Source: Clostridiales bacterium
GTDB lineage: Bacteria > Bacillota > Clostridia > Oscillospirales > Acutalibacteraceae
Length of the DNA: 60,111 nt
Assembly (NCBI GenBank): GCA_024690965.1
Contig: JAILOG010000003.1
Span: 1 to 60,111 of the forward strand
Reading direction: 5' to 3'
Position 1 is the first letter of the stretch, and every line of letters starts with the position of its first letter. Under the pieces are notes generated by a model, which had not been told where the DNA came from, searched no databases, and worked only from the letters and a program-made list of their open reading frames with translations. Positions 44,592 to 55,266 of this stretch are shown here, piece by piece. A program made the translations under genes and the position numbers.

Positions 44592-45995
44592 TTGGTTTTT
44601 TCTTCACTGGCATTTCTGTTTATGTATTTGCCTGTGGTGCTTATCATATATTATGTAACGCCAAAAAAATTCAGAAACGCTTTTTTGTTTATTGCCAACC
44701 TGTTTTTTTACGGTTGGGGAGAGCCTGTGTTTGTGCTTTTAATGCTGTTTTCCACAGTGGTTGATTACACGCACGGTATCTTTATTGAAAAATATCGCAA
44801 TAACAAACGCGTGGCAAAACGCTTTGTAATAAGCTCGGTAATAATTAATCTCGGATTACTGGGCTTTTTTAAGTACATGGGTTTTATAGGCAACACTCTT
44901 AATGTTGTTTTGCCGTTTTTGAACATACCTGTTTTAAAGCTTCCTCTGCCGATAGGAATATCATTTTACACGTTTCAGACTATGTCTTATTCCATAGACG
45001 TTTACAGAGGAGATTCTCCCATACAAAAGAACATAATATCTTTCGGAACATATGTTTCTCTGTTTCCGCAGCTTATCGCTGGCCCGATAGTAAGATACAA
45101 GGATGTTGCGTATCAGCTTAATAACAGGCGCGAAAACTTTGACGATTTTACTCACGGAGTAAAGCTCTTTTGCGTAGGACTCGCAAAAAAAGTGCTTATC
45201 GCGAATCAGATGGGGCTTTTATGGGATACTCTCAGAGAAGGCTATGACGAAAACGGCGCGCTTGCCTCGTGGGTAGGCATTATAGCTTATTCTTTGCAAA
45301 TTTATTTTGATTTCAGCGGTTATTCGGATATGGCGCGCGGTTTGGGGAATATGTTCGGCTTTTATTTTCTCAAAAACTTTGACTATCCCTATATTTCAAA
45401 AAGCATAACCGAATTTTGGCGCAGATGGCACATCTCGCTGGGAACATGGTTCAGAGAATATGTTTACATTCCCCTCGGTGGCAACAGAAAAGGGAAAGTA
45501 CGCACGATAATAAACCTTATGATAGTTTGGTTTTTGACAGGATTGTGGCACGGCGCAAGCTGGAACTTTGTTTTGTGGGGACTGTACTTCGGAATTATTC
45601 TGATACTTGAAAAGCTATTTATATTAAAGCTTCTTGAAAAAGCGCCCGCGTTTATAAGTCATATTTATTCGCTTTTAATAATCATTTTCGGCTGGGGGAT
45701 ATTCTACTTCTCCGATGACTGCGGCGGAATGAACGGATTTTTGGGCTTTATGTCATCGCTTTTCGGCGGAGGACTTATCAGCGAATCTGCCCTGCATACC
45801 GTAATAAGTTATTTGCCGCTGCTTATAGTTTCAATTATTGCCGCCACACCGCTTTTCTTCAAAGTGTATAAAAAAGCAACAAATTTAAAGTATGTGTGGC
45901 TGTTGGATACCGCGGCAACCGTAATTGTTTTAATTATTTGCATAGCTTCGCTTTGTAACCAAAGCTATAATCCGTTTTTGTATTTCAGATTTTAA
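44592..45995 (+). CDS. MBOAT family membrane O-acyltransferase (AlgI/DltB-like)
   Basis: The 467-residue polytopic protein carries LPIGISFYTFQTMSYSIDVY, LFPQLIAGPIVRY, DFSGYSDMARGLG, FWRRWHISLGTWFREYVYIP and WFLTGLWHGASWNFVLWG, which includes the catalytic His of MBOAT proteins. It should carry acyl groups (usually acetyl) across the membrane to an extracellular polymer. The start is TTG at 44592 with AAAGGATGG upstream. It pairs with the SGNH and DHHW proteins as in alginate and cell wall acetylation systems. Confidence 0.93.
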   Translation: MVFSSLAFLFMYLPVVLIIYYVTPKKFRNAFLFIANLFFYGWGEPVFVLLMLFSTVVDYTHGIFIEKYRNNKRVAKRFVISSVIINLGLLGFFKYMGFIGNTLNVVLPFLNIPVLKLPLPIGISFYTFQTMSYSIDVYRGDSPIQKNIISFGTYVSLFPQLIAGPIVRYKDVAYQLNNRRENFDDFTHGVKLFCVGLAKKVLIANQMGLLWDTLREGYDENGALASWVGIIAYSLQIYFDFSGYSDMARGLGNMFGFYFLKNFDYPYISKSITEFWRRWHISLGTWFREYVYIPLGGNRKGKVRTIINLMIVWFLTGLWHGASWNFVLWGLYFGIILILEKLFILKLLEKAPAFISHIYSLLIIIFGWGIFYFSDDCGGMNGFLGFMSSLFGGGLISESALHTVISYLPLLIVSIIAATPLFFKVYKKATNLKYVWLLDTAATVIVLIICIASLCNQSYNPFLYFRF

Positions 45996-46035
45996 AAAAA
46001 TGTGTTAAGGAACGGCGTTTGCAGCCAATATAAAA

Positions 46036-47187
46036 ATGATGAATAACAGAAATAAAAAGATGTTAAAAACTGAATATTTGCCGGGATTTGTTTTTATTCT
46101 GTTTTTGGCGGCGATGAGTATTATGTATGTATTGCTGCCCAAGCAGGAATATTCTCCTTTGGAAAAACGGTATTTATCGGGCTTTCCCGAGTTTTCTTTT
46201 GAAAGCCTTCTTGAGGGAGAATACACACAGGGGATAGAGGATTTTTTGGCGGACAATACTCCGCTGAGAGCAGGATTTGTAGGTATTAACTCATATTATA
46301 ATCTTGCAATCGGCAATAACGGCGCAAACGGCGTTTATCTCGGCAAAAACGGTATGCTTATAGAAAAGCCCGCGGACGAAAACAATAATTTAGAGCGCAA
46401 TATTGGGCGTATAAAAGAATTCGCCGAAAATGAAAGCATACCCGTAAATATGTTTGTTGTGCCGTCAAAAGGGTTTATTTATCATGACAACCTTCCTCTT
46501 AACAGCTTAAAATACAAAGATAAAGAATATTTTGAATATATCGAAAACAATTTAGGCGATAATGTTAATTTTATAAATATAATTGATAAATTCGATTTGC
46601 AGGCAAAAAAAGAAAAAATGTTTTATAACACGGACCATCACTGGACCTCGGCAGGGGCGTATTTCGGTTATGAAAATATTTGCGAAGCCATGGGGCTTAA
46701 GGCAAAAGAAAAAACGGATTTTAATATAGAAAGCTATACCGATTTTTACGGCACTTCTTATTCCACATCTGCTTATTATCTTACGCCGCGTGAAAGCATA
46801 GAGGTTTGGCGTGACAAAAATACTGGCGGTGACGCCGCGGTTGAAATTATTGAGGGCAGCAAATCGGACAAATACGATAACCTGTTTTTTGATGAAAATT
46901 TAAATACAGATGATAAATATACCGTATATTTAGACGGCAACCACAGCATGGTAAAAATACACAACTCGGATGCGAGCTCAAACAAAAAACTGCTTTTAAT
47001 AAAAGACAGCTTTGCGCATTGCCTTGCGCCGTTTTTGTCATACAATTACAGCGACATTGTTATGATAGACCTCAGATACTATAAGCTTTCGGTCAAAGAT
47101 CTGATAAAAGAAGAGAATTGTGACGATATCTTATTTGTGTACGGTATAGACAATATTTGCACAAGTACGGATATCATATTGAACTGA
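46036..47187 (+). CDS. DHHW family protein (AlgJ/AlgX-like)
   Basis: The 383-residue protein has one N-terminal membrane helix (about 14-36) and an extracellular SGNH-like domain with FYNTDHHWTSAGAYFGY (catalytic Asp-His-His-Trp, near 200) and LLIKDSFAHCLAPFL (Ser block near 322). It would complete acyl transfer from the MBOAT protein to the glycan. Either of two adjacent ATGs may be used, and the ribosome binding site is weak. Confidence 0.87.
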   Translation: MMNNRNKKMLKTEYLPGFVFILFLAAMSIMYVLLPKQEYSPLEKRYLSGFPEFSFESLLEGEYTQGIEDFLADNTPLRAGFVGINSYYNLAIGNNGANGVYLGKNGMLIEKPADENNNLERNIGRIKEFAENESIPVNMFVVPSKGFIYHDNLPLNSLKYKDKEYFEYIENNLGDNVNFINIIDKFDLQAKKEKMFYNTDHHWTSAGAYFGYENICEAMGLKAKEKTDFNIESYTDFYGTSYSTSAYYLTPRESIEVWRDKNTGGDAAVEIIEGSKSDKYDNLFFDENLNTDDKYTVYLDGNHSMVKIHNSDASSNKKLLLIKDSFAHCLAPFLSYNYSDIVMIDLRYYKLSVKDLIKEENCDDILFVYGIDNICTSTDIILN

Positions 47188-47212
47188 TATACGGGATTCG
47201 GGAGATGGTTGA

Positions 47213-47395
47213 ATGTCGGTAAAATCAAATTGCGAATTTTGCTCTCATTATGCTTACGATGAGGAGCAGGAGTGTTATTACTGCGATATAACGTTGGACG
47301 AGGATGAAGTATACAGGTTTTTGCAGGGAAATACCGATAACTGCAATTATTTCAAGCTCTACGATGAATACGGTATAGTTAAAAAGCAGAACTAA
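47213..47395 (+). CDS. DUF6472 small cysteine-rich protein
   Basis: The 60-residue protein has NCEFCSHYAYDEEQECYYC and DNCNYFKLYDEYGIVKKQ, with CxxC and CxxxxCxxC-like spacing that fits a small zinc domain of the DUF6472 family. Function unknown. It ends the acylation cassette, 25 bp after DHHW, before a bidirectional terminator. Confidence 0.8.
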   Translation: MSVKSNCEFCSHYAYDEEQECYYCDITLDEDEVYRFLQGNTDNCNYFKLYDEYGIVKKQN

Positions 47396-47425
47396 AGCCA
47401 AATCAGACTTTAGCTCTGCTTATTT
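47386..47425. terminator. Bidirectional terminator
   Basis: GCAGAACTAAAG pairs with CTTTAGCTCTGC, followed by TTATTTT. It separates the convergent DUF6472 and deacetylase genes. Confidence 0.85.
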
Positions 47426-48198
47426 TATGCGTCTGCTTTTTGATGCATTTTGCCTGTGCTGTCGGTATAGTAACTGCCTTTGATCAGAAGCTCGCTTATG
47501 GGAACGATCTCATAACCCTCGCTTTGTATGGCTTCTATTACTTTCGGAAGTGCTTCGGGTGTGTTTTTCGCGCCGTTGTGCATAAGTATTATCGAGCCGT
47601 TTGTAATTTTGCTTTTTATTCTCGATACTATTTCATCGGGCGAGGGGTCTTTCCAGTCGAGGGAGTCGACATCCCACTGTATACAATACATATTGCAGTC
47701 GTTTACAGACTGAACGACATCGTTGTTATAATCGCCGTAAGGGCAGCGGTAAAGCGTGGGCTCTTTGCCGGTTAATGTTCTGAGCTTTACGTTGCAGCGC
47801 ATTGTGTCGTCAATAATCTCACCTACGGTGTGCTGAGTCATATGGTCATGAACACTGCTGTGGCTGCCTACATCGTGACCTGCGAGCGCAATATCCTTTA
47901 CCGATTCAGGATATTTATCCGCCCACATTCCCACAAGAAAAAACGTGGCCTTTACATTGTATTCGTCCAAAATATCAAGCAACGTCTGCGTTTGTTCGTT
48001 TCCCCAAGCGGCGTCAAAGCTTATGCTTACCTTCTTTTCCGTGGTGTCTACACAGTATATCGGTATTTTTCGTTCACCTGCCGCGGTGGGAACAGCTTCC
48101 CCCAAGCCACCAAAGACTATAATCAGCGCCAGAATCGCCATAACCGTACATGCTGTTATTTTCGCTATTTGCCTGCGGTTGAAAATATAAAAACTCAT
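47425..48198 (-). CDS. Polysaccharide deacetylase family protein (PdaB-like)
   Basis: The 257-residue protein has a single N-terminal membrane helix (about 10-34) and a NodB-type domain: VSISFDAAWGNEQT, KATFFLVGMWADKYP, GHDVGSHSSVHDHM (metal HxxxH), LYRCPYGDYNN and IILMHNGAKNT. The FDAAWG first motif in place of TFDDG is typical for PdaB-like sporulation deacetylases. It probably acts on peptidoglycan or another GlcNAc polymer outside the membrane. It is divergent from the collagen-like gene. Confidence 0.87.
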   Translation of the reverse strand: MSFYIFNRRQIAKITACTVMAILALIIVFGGLGEAVPTAAGERKIPIYCVDTTEKKVSISFDAAWGNEQTQTLLDILDEYNVKATFFLVGMWADKYPESVKDIALAGHDVGSHSSVHDHMTQHTVGEIIDDTMRCNVKLRTLTGKEPTLYRCPYGDYNNDVVQSVNDCNMYCIQWDVDSLDWKDPSPDEIVSRIKSKITNGSIILMHNGAKNTPEALPKVIEAIQSEGYEIVPISELLIKGSYYTDSTGKMHQKADA

Positions 48199-48246
48199 AT
48201 CCTGTCAGCTCCTTTTGTAAAACTTATGAGCTGAACTTTGTTTATA

Positions 48247-49777
<1,531 letters not shown>

Positions 49778-49784
49778 ATATCGG

Positions 49785-49813
49785 TCATCGGTTGTCTATT
49801 CGGCAACCGATGA
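49785..49813 (+). terminator. Hairpin after the collagen-like gene
   Basis: TCATCGGTTG pairs perfectly with CAACCGATGA; only a weak T tract follows, so partial read-through to the glycosyltransferase is possible. Confidence 0.6.
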
Positions 49814-49848
49814 TTTACATAATTATTTTTCGGAAGGGAACAGGCAAT

Positions 49849-50940
49849 ATGAATGAAAAAAAGCTGAAAATATGCGTTTACGCTATATGCAAAAACGAAG
49901 AGAAATTTGCCGCGCGCTGGGCAAAATCAATGAACGAAGCGGACTGCGTTGTTGCGCTTGACACGGGCTCCGATGACAATACAATCAACATATTAAAAGA
50001 TAACGGCGTTTATGTGGAACAAAAAATAATATCACCGTGGCGCTTTGATGTTGCGCGTAACGAGTCTATGAAATTGATACCGCTTGATACGGATGTTTGT
50101 GTGTGTACCGACTTAGACGAGGTATTTGAATCCGGTTGGCGCCACAAGCTTGAAAAAAGCTGGCAACCTCAAACCACATCCGCCCGTTATCGTTACACAT
50201 GGAATTTTAACCCCGACGGCAGCGAAGGCACAGTTTTTATGATAGAAAAAATACACAAATACGGCTGCTTTAAGTGGATAAACCCTGTTCATGAGGTTCT
50301 GAAATACGAGGGCGACGCTCCGCAAAGCAGTGTGACGGTACAAGGTATGCAATTGAATCATTTTGCCGACGATTTAAAATCGCGCGCGCAATATTTGCCG
50401 CTTTTAGAGCTTGCGGTATCGGAAGATCCGCAAAACGACCGCAACATGCACTATCTCGGCAGAGAATATATGTTCAAGGGCAGATGGAACGACGCGATAA
50501 GAACACTTGAGAGGCATCTGCAAATGAAAAGCGCCGTGTGGCGAGACGAGCGATGCGCTTCTATGCGCTTTATTGCCCGCTGCAAAGAAAAGCTCGGCGA
50601 TGTATCAGGGGCTAAAATATGGCTGCATAAAGCAATAGCCGAGGCTCCGCATTTAAGAGAGCCGTATATAGACCAGGCGTACCTTATGTATAGATTGAGT
50701 GAGTGGTACGGAGTGATTTACTTCGCGGAGGAGGCTCTTAAAATTAAAAAACGCCCCACTTCTTATATTTGTGAAGCAGCTGCGTGGGGCAGCGACCCTT
50801 ACGATATGCTCTCTATAGCTTATTATCATACCGGTGATTATAAAAAGGCCCTTGAAATGTGTAAAAACGCTGTTTTAATGTCACCTGAGAATGAGAGGAT
50901 AAAGAATAATCTTCAATTTTTTGAAACAAAGACAATTTGA
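49849..50940 (+). CDS. Family 2 glycosyltransferase with TPR-like tail
   Basis: The 363-residue protein begins KICVYAICKNEEKFAARWAK and continues VVALDTGSDDNTINIL and CTDLDEVFE (DxD metal site), a GT2 glycosyltransferase of the SPBc2/WaaE-like type. From about residue 190 on the sequence is helical, with TPR-like spacing (MHYLGREYMFKGRWNDAIRT, YHTGDYKKALEMCKNAVLM). It lies just after the Thr-rich collagen gene, so it may O-glycosylate that protein, as SgtA is thought to do for C. difficile BclA. The ATG at 49849 has GGAAGGGA upstream. Confidence 0.85.
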   Translation: MNEKKLKICVYAICKNEEKFAARWAKSMNEADCVVALDTGSDDNTINILKDNGVYVEQKIISPWRFDVARNESMKLIPLDTDVCVCTDLDEVFESGWRHKLEKSWQPQTTSARYRYTWNFNPDGSEGTVFMIEKIHKYGCFKWINPVHEVLKYEGDAPQSSVTVQGMQLNHFADDLKSRAQYLPLLELAVSEDPQNDRNMHYLGREYMFKGRWNDAIRTLERHLQMKSAVWRDERCASMRFIARCKEKLGDVSGAKIWLHKAIAEAPHLREPYIDQAYLMYRLSEWYGVIYFAEEALKIKKRPTSYICEAAAWGSDPYDMLSIAYYHTGDYKKALEMCKNAVLMSPENERIKNNLQFFETKTI

Positions 50941-51028
50941 AATTTGTGGGTTTTGTAAAATTTAGAGTCCGCAATTTGCCGCCAAATCAATTAATTTGAT
51001 GAAAATGGTTAAAATGACCTTTCATTTG

Positions 51029-51057
51029 TTGACAAAAAAGTATGCGTATGTTAGAAT
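51029..51057 (+). promoter_or_regulatory. Promoter of the CHAP/dockerin gene
   Basis: TTGACA and TAGAAT lie 17 bp apart, 30 bp before the ATG. Confidence 0.75.
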
Positions 51058-51086
51058 GTTAAAAAAATAAGAATGGGGAGTTTGAG

Positions 51087-52340
51087 ATGTTTTTTAAGAA
51101 GCTTTTTTCAATTGCGCTGTGCGCGGTATTAGCTTTAAGCACCGTAGCTGTATGTGCGGTAAGTGCAAACGCGTTGACACCCACATATGATTGTTCCGCA
51201 AGTTATAAAACAAGTCGTTATTATCAGGACCTTTTAAAAGTAAAGCTGACAGGTAAGTGCGCCGACGATATTGTTAATGTTGCAAAATCTCAGGTCGGCT
51301 ATCATGAGGGTGACGGAAATACGGACCTCGACGGCTCCGGTGTCAGAATAGACCTTATTGAGGGCGGCAACTTTACGGAATACGGATATTTCTTCAGCAA
51401 AGGTAAATCCGGCTACGGCTCCTGGTGCGCATATTTTGTAAACTGGTGCGCAAGACAGGCGGGAATTTCGGCTAATATACTTTACGATAAAGACGGTTAT
51501 GTAAAAAATATTCTTCGTCACTACAAAAACGGCATAAACGGCACTTGGTATAAGGGACCTTATTACGGCGGAACTTATGTTCCTCAAAAGGGCGATATAG
51601 CAATAATTGATTTTGATCACGACTACAACGGCGGCGATCACATCTGCATAGTTGCCAGAGACGCAAAAGATTTAAGCTATATAGAGACCATAGGCGGTAA
51701 TGAGTTTGACTCTGTTTGTGAAGGAACCTTTACGGCTGACATTGAAGGTCAAAGGAATACAGACACAATAGTAGGATTTTTCCACCCTGATTATTACAAA
51801 AACAGCTATGTTGACGATCCCACACATCCCGATAATTACGATGCTCCCACAACTACTTTAAAAACAGGTTCAAAGGGCAGCGGCGTTAAGTTTGTTCAGG
51901 CTGTTTTATTCAGACTGGGATATTTGACCAAAAAAACCGATATAGACGGAGTTTACGGCGCAGGCACGGCTACTGCCGTAACCAGATATCAAACTGCTAA
52001 AAAGATAGGCGTAGACGGTATTGTAGGACCTGCTACCCTTAAAAAGATTTGTGAAGATTGGGATAGGCTCTATGCGGAAATGGAAAAAAACGGCAAAAAA
52101 GCCGAATTGCCCGTAGTGGTGGAATCCGAGTTCACACACAGCTTTGTGGGTGACGTAAACTGCGACGATGAAATAAACCTTATGGATGTTACCGAGCTTC
52201 AGAAAGTTTTGGCTAAGCTTACAAATGAGGATTCTTTCGGCCCTGTTTCTCAATTAGACGCCAACTGTGACAACGACATCACCATGGAAGATGTTGTGAT
52301 TCTTCAGAAACACATTGCAGGACTTATCAATATATTCTGA
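51087..52340 (+). CDS. Secreted CHAP-domain peptidoglycan hydrolase with PG-binding and dockerin domains
   Basis: The 417-residue protein has a signal peptide (about 1-30, ending SANAL). Its CHAP amidase/endopeptidase domain carries the nucleophile in GSWCAYFVNWCARQ (near 114) and the His in GGDHICIVARD (near 189). A PG_binding_1 domain follows (GSGVKFVQAVLFRLGYL... about 258-315), and then a type I dockerin with two Ca-binding loops (GDVNCDDEINLMDVT and ANCDNDITMEDV). It can therefore both bind murein and dock on a cohesin. The dockerin resembles that of the protein at the left window edge. Confidence 0.9.
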   Translation: MFFKKLFSIALCAVLALSTVAVCAVSANALTPTYDCSASYKTSRYYQDLLKVKLTGKCADDIVNVAKSQVGYHEGDGNTDLDGSGVRIDLIEGGNFTEYGYFFSKGKSGYGSWCAYFVNWCARQAGISANILYDKDGYVKNILRHYKNGINGTWYKGPYYGGTYVPQKGDIAIIDFDHDYNGGDHICIVARDAKDLSYIETIGGNEFDSVCEGTFTADIEGQRNTDTIVGFFHPDYYKNSYVDDPTHPDNYDAPTTTLKTGSKGSGVKFVQAVLFRLGYLTKKTDIDGVYGAGTATAVTRYQTAKKIGVDGIVGPATLKKICEDWDRLYAEMEKNGKKAELPVVVESEFTHSFVGDVNCDDEINLMDVTELQKVLAKLTNEDSFGPVSQLDANCDNDITMEDVVILQKHIAGLINIF

Positions 52341-52392
52341 TATAATTGATTTGAGAAGAATTTATTTGAGACCGAATATTTAAGCTTTAAAA

Positions 52393-52424
52393 CGGGAGGT
52401 TGCGGAGATTATTCGCAGCCTCCG
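52393..52424 (+). terminator. Hairpin after the CHAP/dockerin gene
   Basis: ACGGGAGGTTGCG pairs with CGCAGCCTCCGT; it lacks a clear T tract. Confidence 0.5.
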
Positions 52425-52497
52425 TTGCGTGTAAATGTGTTATTTTGCCGTTTGAATGTAAAAATCGTTTAAATCGGAAAAAAATATCATTTTACCG

Positions 52498-52526
52498 TTG
52501 ACTATTCAATCAAATTACTGTATAAT
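52498..52526 (+). promoter_or_regulatory. Strong promoter of rpmH-rnpA
   Basis: TTGACT and TATAAT lie 17 bp apart, 41 bp upstream of rpmH. Confidence 0.85.
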
Positions 52527-52566
52527 AACCCAACAAGGTTTTGTATTCCGAAAGGGGGCATATCAA

Positions 52567-52701
52567 ATGCTTAGAACGTATCAGCCAAAAAAGCTCCACA
52601 GAAAGAAAGAGCATGGTTTTAGAAAAAGAATGGCAGACAGAAACGGTCGCAAGGTGCTTGCTCGTCGCAGAGCAAAAGGCAGAAAACGTTTGTCTTACTA
52701 A
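52567..52701 (+). CDS. rpmH: 50S ribosomal protein L34
   Basis: The 44-residue basic protein [18 protein letters not shown] followed by [20 protein letters not shown] is a canonical L34. AAAGGGGG lies upstream of the ATG at 52567. It heads the conserved rpmH-rnpA-yidD-yidC-jag block. Confidence 0.97.
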   Translation: MLRTYQPKKLHRKKEHGFRKRMADRNGRKVLARRRAKGRKRLSY

Positions 52702-52733
52702 AATTTAGACCACTTGTGTGGTCTTAAATTTTA
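52700..52733. terminator. Hairpin between rpmH and rnpA
   Basis: AAATTTAGACCAC-TTGT-GTGGTCTTAAATTT, T-rich on both sides. It may attenuate transcription into rnpA, giving more L34 than RnpA. Confidence 0.75.
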
Positions 52734-52847
52734 TATTGAGAAATAACCGCTTTTTTGATGGATTTTGTCGAATAACAAACGAAAAGGAATGAAAAGCTGC
52801 ACCGCACGGTTGAATGTCGTTTAATTGTATACGGTGCCGCTGTTTTT

Positions 52848-53195
52848 ATGAAAAGATTAACCGTAAAGAGCAGCCGCAGGTTTAAGGCTGTGTATAAAAG
52901 AGGAAGATCCTTTGTTTCGGGAGAGCTTGTAACATATGTGCTTAAAAACGGCATAAATAAAAACAGATATGGTATAACCGCGGCGAAAAAAATAGGGAAC
53001 GCCGTAATGCGCAACCGTGCAAGAAGGATAATAAGAGCGGCTTATTTTGAGATATACAATGATCCTAATTTAAAAAAAGGCTATGATTTTATATTTATAG
53101 CCCGCAGTAAAACACCGTATTTAAAAAGCACCGATATTTACCCGAAGATGTATGAGCATCTTATAAAAGCGGGCGCTATAAAAGAAAACGTATGA
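52848..53195 (+). CDS. rnpA: Ribonuclease P protein component
   Basis: The 115-residue protein has [20 protein letters not shown] and the hallmark [14 protein letters not shown], near residue 57. It assists the RNase P RNA in tRNA 5' maturation. It overlaps yidD by 4 bp. Confidence 0.94.
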   Translation: MKRLTVKSSRRFKAVYKRGRSFVSGELVTYVLKNGINKNRYGITAAKKIGNAVMRNRARRIIRAAYFEIYNDPNLKKGYDFIFIARSKTPYLKSTDIYPKMYEHLIKAGAIKENV

Positions 53196-53431
53196 AAAAG
53201 GTACTTATTAAATTAATAAGATTTTATCAGAGAAAGATTTCTCCGCTGAAAAAGCACCCAACCTGCAAATATTTGCCAACGTGCAGTTGCTACGCCGTGC
53301 AGGCGATAAGCGAGCGCGGAGCGTTTGTCGGGTCTTTTCTCGCAGTGTGGAGGATACTTAGGTGCAATCCGTTTTCTAAAGGCGGTTACGACCCAGTTCC
53401 GCCGAAAAAAATCAGAATAAATAAAACTTAA
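53192..53431 (+). CDS. yidD: Membrane protein insertion efficiency factor YidD
   Basis: The 79-residue protein has [32 protein letters not shown] and [18 protein letters not shown], all diagnostic for YidD. The third Cys (LRCNPF) and the CSC pair are kept. Confidence 0.95.
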   Translation: MKKVLIKLIRFYQRKISPLKKHPTCKYLPTCSCYAVQAISERGAFVGSFLAVWRILRCNPFSKGGYDPVPPKKIRINKT

Positions 53432-53453
53432 ATTTTGAAGGGACAAGCCTCTT

Positions 53454-54392
53454 ATGGTAATATTTCAATACATAGGCAGTATATTCGGCTATGTGCTGTG
53501 GTTTTTGTTTGAGCTGCTGCAAAACTACGGCCTCGCTATCATAATTTTTACGGTTATAATCAGAATAGTAATGTTTCCTATGTCTGTTAAGCAGCAAAAG
53601 ACAATGGCGATAAATTCGCGTATTTCCGTAAAACAACAAGAGATCAGAAAAAAATACGCAGGCGACCAACAAAAGATGAACGAAGAAATCCAAAAGCTTT
53701 ATGACAAAGAGGGCATAAGCCCTTCGGGCGGCTGCTTAACTTCGCTTTTGCCTTTGTTTATGATGATGGGCGTTTTCTATTCGGTAATATATCCGCTTAA
53801 CAACACCCTGCATATAGCTACGCAAACGGTGCAGAACGCTATCGCGAAGGTTGCCACTTTGCCCGGCATGGGTATTTCTTCGTCTGCGATAACAAGATAT
53901 GAGCAAATTTCTTTCTTGACAAATTTTAAAAATCTGCAACAAACGTTCCCCGGAGATTTGCAGGCTTTTCTCGGCTTTTCGGGTGAAGAATACGCAAAAA
54001 TTAAAAGCTTCAGCGGCGGATTTAATTTCGGTTTGAATCTGCTTGAAACACCGAGTAATTTCGGAATATTCAATATTTACTTTTTGATACCCGTTTTGTG
54101 CTTTGTTACATCGGTGGGGTCCACTCTCGTAACAATGAGAATAAGCAAAAGCGGACAAACGCAACAAGGCTGTATGAAGCTTATGTTTATAGGTCTGCCG
54201 TTATTTACGGCGTGGCTTGCATACAGTGTTCCGGCGGCGGTAGGCTTTTATTGGATCTGCTCCACGGTTATAAGCTTTTTGCTTACTTTGGTACTCAACA
54301 AGTTTTATAACGCCGGAATGATGACAGCGCAGCAAGAGGCTCAAAGAGTTGCCTTACTGGAAATACAGGAAAAAAACGTACACAGAAATTAA
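53454..54392 (+). CDS. yidC: Membrane protein insertase YidC/OxaA (SpoIIIJ-like)
   Basis: The 312-residue protein has an N-terminal helix (about 5-30), then LAIIIFTVIIRIVMFPMSVKQQ with the conserved groove Arg, the cytoplasmic coiled-coil hairpin (SRISVKQQEIRKKY) and the later helices with SGGCLTSLLPLFMMMGVFYS. It inserts membrane proteins together with Sec. No lipoprotein cysteine is visible at the N-terminus. An insert of about 70 residues after the second helix (TQTVQNAIAKV...) is longer than in Bacillus SpoIIIJ. Confidence 0.92.
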   Translation: MVIFQYIGSIFGYVLWFLFELLQNYGLAIIIFTVIIRIVMFPMSVKQQKTMAINSRISVKQQEIRKKYAGDQQKMNEEIQKLYDKEGISPSGGCLTSLLPLFMMMGVFYSVIYPLNNTLHIATQTVQNAIAKVATLPGMGISSSAITRYEQISFLTNFKNLQQTFPGDLQAFLGFSGEEYAKIKSFSGGFNFGLNLLETPSNFGIFNIYFLIPVLCFVTSVGSTLVTMRISKSGQTQQGCMKLMFIGLPLFTAWLAYSVPAAVGFYWICSTVISFLLTLVLNKFYNAGMMTAQQEAQRVALLEIQEKNVHRN

Positions 54393-54414
54393 TTTAACAC
54401 GGAGGTGCACAGCT

Positions 54415-55200
54415 TTGATAAGAGAAGCTATAGGCGTAGCGGAAACGATTGAATTGGCAAAGGCGGAGGCTTGCAAAGCCCTGGGAGTAGACGAATCCCA
54501 GGCGGAGTATGAGGTATTGCAGCTTCCGGAGAAGAAGGTATTGGGTTTATTCGGAGGAAAAGAAGCGAAGGTTAAGGCGATTTTTAAGGAAACCCCATTG
54601 CAGGCGGCACAGGAATATCTTAAAAATTTGATAAAGGCTATGGGAATCGAGGATGCCGAGGTAAATATGGAGTGCGGCGAGGACAACGTAAGCTTTGTTG
54701 TGTCGGGAGACAACGCGTCTGCGTTGATAGGCAGAAGAGGAGAGACGCTCGATTCACTGCAATATTTGGTGAGCCTTGTGGCAAACCACAACGACGGCGA
54801 ATATTACCGTGTATCTATCGACATTGGCGGTTACAGAGAAAAGAGAAGAGAAACGCTTGTCGCACTCGGCAAAAAGCATGCTGTTTTGGCGGCGAAAAAA
54901 GGCTACCGTCATTCTTTTGAGCCTATGAACCCATATGAGAGAAGAATAATACACACAGCTGTTCAAGAGGTTGAGGGAGCAACATCTTGGTCTGAGGGGG
55001 AGAATTTCAGAAGACACGTTGTAATAGGACCCGACCAGAACTCCCGTAGAAATTTCGGAAGAAAAGGCCACAGAAACGACAGAGGAAACCAAAGAAGGAA
55101 TACCTCTTTCCACAGTGAACCCGCAGAAAAGCGAGAGCCTAAGGCAGTAGACGATCTGTCAGAAAAGGGCGTTTCGCTTTACGGAAAAGTTGAATTTTGA
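54415..55200 (+). CDS. jag: RNA-binding protein Jag (SpoIIIJ-associated, KhpB)
   Basis: The 261-residue protein has a Jag-N domain (IREAIGVAETIELAKAEA..., EKKVLGLFGGKEAKVKAIF), a KH domain (GDNASALIGRRGETLDSLQY) and an R3H domain (FEPMNPYERRIIHTAV, ending EGENFRRHVVI). A basic, Asn/Arg-rich tail follows. The start is TTG at 54415 with GGAGG 9 nt upstream. It probably acts with KhpA on RNA linked to cell envelope growth. Confidence 0.93.
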   Translation: MIREAIGVAETIELAKAEACKALGVDESQAEYEVLQLPEKKVLGLFGGKEAKVKAIFKETPLQAAQEYLKNLIKAMGIEDAEVNMECGEDNVSFVVSGDNASALIGRRGETLDSLQYLVSLVANHNDGEYYRVSIDIGGYREKRRETLVALGKKHAVLAAKKGYRHSFEPMNPYERRIIHTAVQEVEGATSWSEGENFRRHVVIGPDQNSRRNFGRKGHRNDRGNQRRNTSFHSEPAEKREPKAVDDLSEKGVSLYGKVEF

Positions 55201-55207
55201 TATCTAA

Positions 55208-55241
55208 AAAACCGCGTCTTGCTTTTACAGGGCGCGGTTTG
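55208..55241 (+). terminator. Terminator after jag
   Basis: AAACCGCG...CGCGGTTT hairpin followed by weak T residues. Confidence 0.7.
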
Positions 55242-55266
55242 ATAATAGTTTTAAGGAGTTGATGAT

